The notes under the pieces: generated by a model
Told to the model about the DNA's origin: nothing
Database searches by the model: none
What the model saw: the letters and a program-made list of their open reading frames with translations, nothing else
Translations under genes and position numbers: made by a program
Assembly: GCA_946547205.1 (NCBI GenBank)
Contig: CAMNPA010000061.1
Location: 1-7,103, forward strand
DNA length: 7,103 nt
Source: an uncultured Selenomonadales bacterium
Lineage (GTDB): Bacteria; Bacillota; Negativicutes; Selenomonadales; Selenomonadaceae
Reading direction: 5' to 3'
Part shown: positions 1-4,569 of the stretch, one piece after another
Layout of the letters: the number at the start of each line of letters is the position of its first letter
Position numbering within the stretch: the first letter of the stretch is position 1

Positions 1-54
1 GAGAAAGTCTTGCGGCATCATTTTCGGACAGGAGTTCGATTCTCCTCATCTCCA
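1..54 (+). ncRNA. ssrA: tmRNA (ssrA), 3' end only
   Basis: This is the tRNA-like 3' domain of transfer-messenger RNA, which rescues stalled ribosomes with SmpB and tags the nascent peptide. The T arm is clear: stem AGGAG (30-34) pairs with CTCCT (42-46) around the loop TTCGATT (35-41). It is followed by CATCTCC (47-53), which would pair with the usual GGGGATG start of tmRNA, and by a discriminator A at 54. The GGAC just before the T stem is typical of tmRNA. The terminal CCA is not fully encoded, since TAAAAA follows A54. The 5' acceptor strand, tag reading frame and pseudoknots lie left of the window. A tRNA-Ser 3' end is the alternative, but the acceptor sequence and the TTTTCGGAC lead-in favour tmRNA. 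Confidence 0.85.
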
Positions 55-55
55 T

Positions 56-95
56 AAAAAAAACGACCCGTTGGCTGAAACCTTCGGGTTGTTTT
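56..95. terminator. Bidirectional Rho-independent terminator between ssrA and rex
   Basis: Bases 60-70 pair with 85-95 as an 11-bp stem (core GACCCG/CGGGTT, one G-U pair at 65/90) around a 14-base loop. Read on the minus strand, the hairpin runs into eight T residues (63 back to 56), an intrinsic terminator for the rex transcript, whose stop codon is at 112-114. Read on the plus strand, the T tract is weaker (TTTTGATTT, 92-100) but could end tmRNA transcription. The hairpin fills almost the whole gap between the two convergent genes. Confidence 0.8.
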
Positions 96-111
96 GATTT
101 CAAACGTCGTT

Positions 112-738
112 TCAAGATTCCTGCGACATGTGATAGCTCAACGCGCTCAAGCCGATTGATAAATCCTCGTTGACGAGCGGAATAGTCGACGGCACGTTTA
201 ATTTTATCGGCGCGAAATTCCAAATGCCTTTGACGCCCGCCGCAACGAGTAAATCAGCCACGCCTTGAGCCTCGTCGGCAGGCACCGCGATAACGCCAAT
301 ATCAACCGACTTCGACGCGATGATTCTCTTCATGCCGGAAATGCTGTTGACTTTGATGCCGTTGACTTCGCTGCCGACGACCGATTTATTTTTGTCGAAC
401 AGAGCCACGACCGAAAAGCCCAGCGATGCAAAGTTTGTGTAGTTGGCAAGCGCGCCGCCGAGATGACCGACGCCGACGATAGCCAGCCGCCAACAATTCT
501 GCAGACCGAGAATGTTGCTGATTCGTTCTTTCAACTCGTGCACGTCGTAGCCGATGCCTTTCCTGCCGAATTGACCGAACGTCGCCAAGTCCTTGCGAAT
601 TTGTTCGGGCGTGATGTCGAGTGTGCGTCCCAATTCGTCTGAAGAAATGATTTTAATTTCTTCGCTCTCCATAAGGCGCAGTGTGCGGAAATATAGCGGC
701 AGTCGATCAATCGTTGCTTGCGAAATTATTTTCTTCAA
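112..738 (-). CDS. rex: Redox-sensing transcriptional repressor Rex
   Basis: Rex is a cytoplasmic homodimeric repressor that leaves its operators when NADH rises relative to NAD+, and so controls fermentation and anaerobic respiration genes. From the start chosen here (208 residues) there is an N-terminal winged helix (about 1-75) opening with an ATIDRLPLYFRTL segment, and a recognition region RKDLATFGQFGRKGIGYDV (48-66) that is close to the family signature. A Rossmann fold follows, with GVGHLG (89-94) for dinucleotide binding and the acidic end of the second strand in FDKNKSVVG (about 114-122). The C-terminal NEDLSIGLSALSYHM (about 190-204) matches the swapped dimerisation helix region. Start: TTG at 738 has GGGGGTG six bases upstream and gives the usual Rex N-terminus. 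An upstream TTG at 768 would add ten residues but lacks a good SD. The gene lies 45 bp after the ligase gene and is probably the last gene of its transcript. Confidence 0.95.
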   Translation of the reverse strand: MKKIISQATIDRLPLYFRTLRLMESEEIKIISSDELGRTLDITPEQIRKDLATFGQFGRKGIGYDVHELKERISNILGLQNCWRLAIVGVGHLGGALANYTNFASLGFSVVALFDKNKSVVGSEVNGIKVNSISGMKRIIASKSVDIGVIAVPADEAQGVADLLVAAGVKGIWNFAPIKLNVPSTIPLVNEDLSIGLSALSYHMSQES

Positions 739-744
739 ATGCGT

Positions 745-751
745 CACCCCC
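745..751 (-). promoter_or_regulatory. Shine-Dalgarno deciding the rex start
   Basis: The minus strand reads GGGGGTG, then six bases (ACGCAT), then TTG. This near-match to GGAGGTG selects the TTG at 738 over the in-frame TTG at 768 and over the GTG inside the SD itself. Confidence 0.6.
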
Positions 752-761
752 AAAAATTCAA

Positions 762-768
762 TTAACAA
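762..768 (-). promoter_or_regulatory. Possible Rex half-site upstream of rex
   Basis: The minus strand reads TTGTTAA, identical to one arm of the clostridial Rex operator TTGTTAA-N4-TTAACAA. The second arm is not preserved: ATTTTTG occupies its place. It lies 24 bases upstream of the preferred rex start, in a short AT-rich gap. Autoregulation of rex is common in this family, but a single half-site in AT-rich DNA is weak evidence. Confidence 0.2.
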
Positions 769-783
769 TGCGTAATTAAATAG

Positions 784-2424
784 CTAACTGCTTTTCATCG
801 TCGCGCTCAACGCACCAAGTTGCCACATCAGCATTGAGCTTGGAATATTGAACAGCAAATCGTCCGTGAAACCGTTTAATGCCATCGACAGGAACGCGAG
901 CCCAATTCCGAGCCTGAAGCCTTCCAAAAATTTTTGATCGTCGAGTTTCGTCACGTCGCTGAAATCAACGAACGACTTATCGGAATCGTTGGCAGAGTCC
1001 GCCGCGTCGAAAGTGTCGAGCTTGACGACTTTGGCGGAAATTTTTTCGCCGCCGACAGAAATTTTTTCGACCGATGCAACGTTCTCGTCGTCTGAATTTG
1101 TCTGCTGAACTTTGCCGCGTCGACTGCTCAATTTCAATTCATCGTGATGAACCAGCTCCGACTGCGAACGGCGAATTTTTTTGACTTTGACGGGCGGCGA
1201 AGACTTTTTGTTGAAAAGATTTATAACCGCGTCGGAAAAGGCGGCAAGCTTTGCGTTAATCATTTCCGACAGTTCAAGCAGATATTGCAGGAACGAATTG
1301 CTCTCGAAAATTTTTTTCATGCGCGCCGTGAATGAGCTGTCGCCGTCATCGGAACTGAAACTCACGCCGAACGACATAAACATTGTGCCGAAAAAATACC
1401 AGAAGAATGCCAGAGCACCGACAATGCCAATTTCCGCCGCGTAGTTCATGTAAAGATTGTGCGCGTGATAAATTATGATATTCGGATCGGCGACGTAGTA
1501 ATTGTATTGCGGATAGACGAATTGATATGCGCCCCAACCGATTCCGGCGAACGGATGATCGCTAATCATTGCGACGGTGCTGACCCAAATTCCTACGCGC
1601 ACGCCTTCGGAAGTGTCGCCGAACGTGAATGCCGATAAAATTCTGTCGATAAAAGTTGCGTCGTTGTAAGCGATTAAACCTGTGACCGCCGCGAACAAAA
1701 TCAGCACGCGCCAATCTTTCAGCACGCCGAAAATCGCAAAGACAATCGCCATCGACAGGAACGCGCCGCGCGAATAAGTCATTGCCAAACACGCCGCGAA
1801 CATCACAATCGCCGCGACGAGAACAATTCTTTGCGAGCGACGTTCGACTTTTGCGAGCAGTCCCAACGCCAAGCAAATGAACACGTCCAAATATCCCGCC
1901 AAAACGTTTGGATTTTCCAGCGTCGAAAAAATTCTTTTGCGCAATTCCGGAAAGGCTTCGGGATCAGTCCATTTCACGTCCGCCACGTCCACGCCGAAGA
2001 TGAATTGGAAAAATCCCCACAGCACGACTAAAATTGCCGACGCGCCGAGAGCTTGTGCGACTTGCCGAATCTGCGCGGGCGTGTGAATCGTTTGACCGAC
2101 GATTAGATATGTCAAGCCGTAGATGCCGGCGATTGAACAGTAATTGTAAATCAGCATGAGACTTCGCGCCGACGACAGGAAGACGCTTGCCGCACCGATT
2201 AGAAAAAAAATCGCGACCGGCACATCAAACGGCAGGGAACGCATTTTGTATTTATTGTCGATTCGACTGCGCAGAAACCACGTCATCACGCCGAACACGA
2301 CAGCCGCCGCAGCGATTGTCGGACTGAGCGCAAGGAAAAATGCTTCCGTCAAAATGGCGTAAAGTGTCCACTGCTCAAGGTTTTTAATTCGCTGTCGTCG
2401 CGCGAAAACGCTGATCCTGTCCAA
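784..2424 (-). CDS. O-antigen ligase / Wzy-type polytopic membrane protein
   Basis: A 546-residue inner-membrane protein of the Wzy_C/O-antigen ligase family. Members transfer or polymerise undecaprenyl-linked glycans on the periplasmic side; whether this one is a WaaL-type ligase or another glycan polymerase cannot be told from sequence. Hydrophobic segments lie near residues 20-50, 66-84, 90-110, 125-145, 175-191, 199-216, 219-254, 330-352, 501-519 and 527-542. Family motifs are ENPNVLAGYL (170-179), TYSRGAFLSM (216-225), HPFAGIGWGAYQF (290-302) and HAHNLYMNYAAEIGIVG (320-336); the last carries the conserved His/Asn loop. The C-terminal GFTDDLLFNIPSS (518-530) matches the last-helix motif of the family. 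A hydrophilic stretch of about 145 residues (about 357-500), rich in Ser, Asp and Lys, separates the last helices and explains a length above the usual 400-450. The start is TTG with GAGGA eight bases upstream (2433-2437). The gene follows the small Rpn-tail ORF by 21 bp. Confidence 0.85.
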   Translation of the reverse strand: MDRISVFARRQRIKNLEQWTLYAILTEAFFLALSPTIAAAAVVFGVMTWFLRSRIDNKYKMRSLPFDVPVAIFFLIGAASVFLSSARSLMLIYNYCSIAGIYGLTYLIVGQTIHTPAQIRQVAQALGASAILVVLWGFFQFIFGVDVADVKWTDPEAFPELRKRIFSTLENPNVLAGYLDVFICLALGLLAKVERRSQRIVLVAAIVMFAACLAMTYSRGAFLSMAIVFAIFGVLKDWRVLILFAAVTGLIAYNDATFIDRILSAFTFGDTSEGVRVGIWVSTVAMISDHPFAGIGWGAYQFVYPQYNYYVADPNIIIYHAHNLYMNYAAEIGIVGALAFFWYFFGTMFMSFGVSFSSDDGDSSFTARMKKIFESNSFLQYLLELSEMINAKLAAFSDAVINLFNKKSSPPVKVKKIRRSQSELVHHDELKLSSRRGKVQQTNSDDENVASVEKISVGGEKISAKVVKLDTFDAADSANDSDKSFVDFSDVTKLDDQKFLEGFRLGIGLAFLSMALNGFTDDLLFNIPSSMLMWQLGALSATMKSS

Positions 2425-2445
2425 TTCTCAATTCCTCATTCCAAA

Positions 2446-2625
2446 TTATCGGTTGTCTTTCGCAGGTGTTGACGCTGCCAGCTCTTGAACTTTTTCGAGC
2501 GGCAACTCACAGACACTGGAAATTTCTTCGAGAGTCAGCTTGCCCAGCGCAATCATTTCCTTAGCAATTTCAACGGCTTGCTCCAAAAGAACCTGCTCTT
2601 TAATTCTATCCATAACTCCCGCCAT
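2446..2625 (-). CDS. Stand-alone Rpn-family C-terminal tail protein (59 aa)
   Basis: A 59-residue ORF that is a second copy of the C-terminal tail of the broken Rpn-family gene just upstream. Residues 1-19 (MAGVMDRIKEQVLLEQAVE) and 39-51 (CELPLEKVQELAA) match the other copy exactly; the centre (IAKEMIALGKLTLEEISSV) differs strongly. The tail looks like an amphipathic helix followed by a small helical segment (LTLEEISSVCELPLEKVQELA) of the kind that ends many Rpn/PD-(D/E)XK transposase-family proteins. The ATG at 2625 is preceded by AAAAGGA ten bases upstream and lies one base after the stop of the preceding ORF (TAA-A-ATG), which favours coupled translation. An in-frame extension upstream to 2739 has no family sense. 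It ends 21 bp before the ligase gene. It may be a real small protein or a relic; no catalytic residues are present. Confidence 0.5.
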   Translation of the reverse strand: MAGVMDRIKEQVLLEQAVEIAKEMIALGKLTLEEISSVCELPLEKVQELAASTPAKDNR

Positions 2626-2630
2626 TTTAA
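2481..2630 (-). repeat. Rpn-tail repeat, copy A
   Basis: This copy pairs with 2668-2817 at an offset of 187 bp. Blocks 2481-2511 (31 bp) and 2569-2630 (62 bp) are identical to the partner, while the 57 bp between (2512-2568) match at only 32 positions. The 187-bp period is not a multiple of three, so the copies lie in different frames, each open. The identical 62-bp block covers the ATG and the first 18 full codons of the tail. Confidence 0.9.
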
Positions 2631-2812
2631 ATCTGTCCTTTTGTTTCTGCTGAAATGTTCGCCGCAAGCTCTTGAACTTTTTCGAGCGGCAACTCACAAA
2701 GCTTGGCAATTTTCTTAAGTGAAAGTTCTCCGTCAACAATCAATTTCTTCGCGAATTCAACGGCTTGCTCCAAAAGAACCTGCTCTTTAATTCTATCCAT
2801 AACTCCCGCCAT
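2627..2812 (-). other. Candidate internal ORF: Rpn tail from an intragenic start (61 aa)
   Basis: Inside the 3' half of the broken Rpn gene, an ATG at 2812 opens a 61-residue reading frame that ends at the gene's own stop. GGTGAT (2817-2822) lies four bases upstream and AAGGA (2826-2830) thirteen bases upstream, so ribosomes could enter here despite the upstream frame break. Short C-terminal products made from internal starts have been reported for E. coli Rpn genes, where they counter the full-length toxin. This assignment is by analogy only; the ATG could be merely an internal methionine. Confidence 0.3.
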
Positions 2813-2817
2813 TTTAA
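2668..2817 (-). repeat. Rpn-tail repeat, copy B
   Basis: Partner of 2481-2630. Identical blocks are 2668-2698 and 2756-2817, with a diverged centre at 2699-2755. This copy encodes the tail that is still in frame with the C-terminal half of the broken Rpn gene. Confidence 0.9.
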
Positions 2818-3196
2818 TCACCTGTTCCTTATCTTCCTTGTGCGGTCTGATTCTGTCGGCAAAAATTTTGTAAAACATTTCATCGGGGTCGGCGCAGGAA
2901 AAATCGTGCATCAATCGTCCGAGCGGCGTATCGTCTTGAATCGAATTGTTGACATAGACAATGTGCGACTCGTCGTTGAAAAGCTTCGGCGTAGATGTCA
3001 AGTCGGACACTGCGCCCCTTGAGATTTTTGAGCGTGTCTTGAACTTTTACGCTTATGACTTTCAAATCGCGATTCAAAATAATTTTCAAGACAAACGCCG
3101 TTAATTCGGTGTCGTCTTTGAAAACCGCCGTCATCAGCACATCGTCAAGCAGAGTAAGTTCCTGCACTTTCTCAATATAATTTATCGTCAACGTCT

Positions 3197-4369
3197 TCAA
3201 CTCCTTACGAACTTTCGCACCGCACCAATCAGATACAACGAGCCTGCGATAATTTTCACGTCGGCAACGGAATTCATCAGCCGATTGACCGCCGCAAAAT
3301 TATCGTCGACAGCAACGCATTCAATGCCGCGTTCACGAATTTTGGCGCAGAGAATTTCGGGAGCAAGGGCGCGTTCAGAATCCGGCGGCGTGACGATAAC
3401 AAAATCATTCGGGCGGAAAAGGAGCTCAATCATTTCGGAAAAGTTTTTGTCGCGAAGTGCACCGAACAGCCACGCTCGACGACCTTGCGGAAAATTTTTG
3501 TCGAGACTTTGACGCAGAGCCTTCGCACCGTGAGGATTGTGCGCACCGTCAATCACGACGACGCCCGCCGAAGTTTGAACGACTTCAAAACGTCCCGCCC
3601 ATTTCACGCGCTCAAGACCGCTTTTAATCGCCGAATCGTTCACGCCGAAAATTTTCGCAGTCTCAATCGCGACAGCCGCATTAAATCTTTGATAATCGCC
3701 GCGCAGATTGACGGCAACATTTTCAAGCGGCGTGACCTCGTGCAACGGAGAATTTTTTTCGCGGGCAACGGAGCGAATAATTTCAAGCGGAAGACCTGTC
3801 GCGCCCGTGACCGTCGGAATGTTCGGCTTGATGATGCCGGCTTTGTTGCGGGCAATGTTTTCCAAATCGCCCAAAATATTTTCGTGGTCAAGCGCAACGT
3901 TCGTGATAACCGCGACTTCGGGCGTGATGATGTTCGTTGAATCAAACGTTCCGCCCAAACCGACTTCGATAATCGACACGTCAACGGCGCGTTCACGAAA
4001 ATACAAATAAGCGGCGGCAGTCAAAGCCTCAAAGTGCGTGCAGTGGACGTTGCAACTTTTCACGCGGGCAATAATTTTAGTGAAGTCGTCTTCCGAAATA
4101 TTTTCACCGTCAACGCGAATTCGTTCGCAATAACTTTCAAGGTGCGGCGAAGTGAATAAACCTACGTGCAGACCTTGAGCGCGGAGCATTTCGTCGAGCA
4201 TGGCGCAGACCGAACCTTTGCCGTTGGTGCCCGCAACGTGAATCGTCCGATAAAAATTCTGCGGATTGTCGAGCGCGTCGGCAAGTTGAGTGATTCGTTC
4301 GAGACCTTCCTTGATGCCGAATGTGCAAAGATAGTTCAGCCAATTCAGCGCGTCGTCATAAGTTTTCAA
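3197..4369 (-). CDS. folC: Bifunctional dihydrofolate synthase / folylpolyglutamate synthase FolC
   Basis: FolC is a cytoplasmic Mur-ligase-type enzyme that adds glutamate to dihydropteroate and to reduced folates, using ATP. The 390 residues show the P-loop AGTNGKGS (46-53), TSPHLESYCERIRVDG (73-88), EVGLGGTFDSTN (135-146), the DHENILG metal/substrate loop (161-167), NKAGIIKP (175-182), the GDYQRFNAA linker segment (224-232), the C-terminal-domain loop DGAHNPHG (274-281), GALRDKN (303-309) and the terminal GSLYLIGAVR (376-385). It is somewhat shorter than the usual 420-430, mainly before GDYQ. The start is TTG, with AGAGG ten bases upstream (4380-4384). The reading frame is intact and no key motif is missing, so it should be the working copy despite the 5'-end stub upstream. 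Its stop overlaps the start of the Rpn remnant. Confidence 0.95.
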   Translation of the reverse strand: MKTYDDALNWLNYLCTFGIKEGLERITQLADALDNPQNFYRTIHVAGTNGKGSVCAMLDEMLRAQGLHVGLFTSPHLESYCERIRVDGENISEDDFTKIIARVKSCNVHCTHFEALTAAAYLYFRERAVDVSIIEVGLGGTFDSTNIITPEVAVITNVALDHENILGDLENIARNKAGIIKPNIPTVTGATGLPLEIIRSVAREKNSPLHEVTPLENVAVNLRGDYQRFNAAVAIETAKIFGVNDSAIKSGLERVKWAGRFEVVQTSAGVVVIDGAHNPHGAKALRQSLDKNFPQGRRAWLFGALRDKNFSEMIELLFRPNDFVIVTPPDSERALAPEILCAKIRERGIECVAVDDNFAAVNRLMNSVADVKIIAGSLYLIGAVRKFVRS

Positions 4370-4389
4370 GTTGTTTAATCCTCTGTTCG
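4233..4389 (-). repeat. valS-end/folC-start repeat, downstream copy (5' end of working folC)
   Basis: 157 bp that match 4413-4569 at an offset of 180 bp with 8 mismatches (about 95% identity). It holds the first 45 codons of folC, its start and RBS, and a copy of the last coding bases of valS. Confidence 0.9.
4380..4384 (-). promoter_or_regulatory. folC ribosome binding site derived from duplicated valS coding DNA
   Basis: AGAGG lies ten bases before the folC TTG. The same bases at 4560-4564 are inside the valS reading frame (Gln-Arg of its EQRIKQLENL end). The folC site is therefore a duplicated fragment of valS coding sequence that now lies outside any gene. Confidence 0.55.
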
Positions 4390-4402
4390 TTCACAATAAC
4401 TT

Positions 4403-4549
4403 TCAAAGTGCGGCAACGTGAATCGTCCGATAAGAATTCTGCGGATTGTCGAGCGCGTCGGCAAGTTGCGTAATTCGTTCGAGACCTTCCTTGATGCCGA
4501 AAGTGCAAAGGTAGTTCAGCCAATTCAGCACGTCTTCATAAGTTTTCAA
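4403..4549 (-). pseudogene. folC 5'-end stub (48 codons) overlapping the end of valS
   Basis: From a TTG at 4549, overlapping the valS end by 14 bases, the frame encodes 48 residues that copy the FolC N-terminus through RTIHVA, differing mainly at D5E, A7V and F39S. An 86-bp deletion then removes the P-loop and joins a later part of folC out of frame, giving AAL and a stop at 4403. Its start has the same AGAGG as folC, so it could still be translated as a short peptide coupled to valS. It cannot be an enzyme because it ends before the ATP-binding loop. The stop lies 33 bases before the real folC start. Confidence 0.8.
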
Positions 4550-4569
4550 GCTGTTTAATCCTCTGTTCG
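4413..4569 (-). repeat. valS-end/folC-start repeat, upstream copy
   Basis: Partner of 4233-4389. Here the right-hand part is still the true 3' end of valS, and the left-hand part is the folC stub. The adjoining 4388-4414 is a second match (27 bp, 2 mismatches) to folC-internal DNA at 4122-4148 with an offset of 266 bp. Together these show an original 266-bp duplication, later shortened by 86 bp in this copy. Confidence 0.9.

Larger units (their letters stand above)
2627..3200 (-). pseudogene. Broken Rpn-family nuclease / putative transposase (PD-(D/E)XK), central deletion and frame change
   Basis: Intact members of this family (Rpn, recombination-promoting nuclease; also annotated PD-(D/E)XK nuclease family transposase) are about 250-320 residues. 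The 5' part (3200 to about 2985) encodes a typical N-terminus: LTLLDDVLMTAVFKDD, VLKIILNRDLKVISVK and LKGRSVRLDIYAE, the last holding the first catalytic Asp. The 3' part, in another frame (about 2985 to 2627), resumes with LFNDESHIVYVN, DDTPLGRLMHDF and DEMFYKIFADRIRPHKED, then the tail. The roughly 80-90 residues expected between them, including the ExQ catalytic strand, are missing, and the frame changes at the junction near 2981-2988. Both halves remain free of stops, so the lesion seems recent. The 5' end overlaps the folC stop (TTGA). A second TTG at 3191 is better spaced from AAGGAG and is the likelier original start. Confidence 0.8.

Noticed and set aside
1..54. tRNA-Ser 3' end
   Set aside because: The CATCTCC acceptor strand (complement of GGGGATG) and the TTTTCGGAC lead-in fit tmRNA better; no anticodon arm is visible in the 29 bases before the T arm.
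265..642. Plus-strand ORF of 125 codons opposite rex
   Set aside because: It mirrors the Rossmann and winged-helix coding region of rex; the sense frame is a clear family member and this one is not.
739..768. Longer rex N-terminus from the TTG at 768
   Set aside because: It would add ten residues unlike Rex and lacks a well-placed SD, while the TTG at 738 has GGGGGTG at six bases.
2626..2739. Upstream extension of the 59-residue tail ORF to 97 residues
   Set aside because: The extra N-terminal residues are an out-of-frame reading of the other tail copy, and no SD supports the start at 2739.
2481..2817. CRISPR array or short-repeat array
   Set aside because: There are only two copies, they are long and protein-coding, and the blocks do not behave as repeat-spacer units.
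2446..3200. Complete insertion sequence with terminal inverted repeats
   Set aside because: Despite the 'transposase' label used for this family, I see no terminal inverted repeats or target-site duplication around the remnant.
3485..3940. Plus-strand ORF of 151 codons opposite folC
   Set aside because: Antisense to conserved folC motifs; Arg- and Asn-rich shadow composition; no family resemblance.
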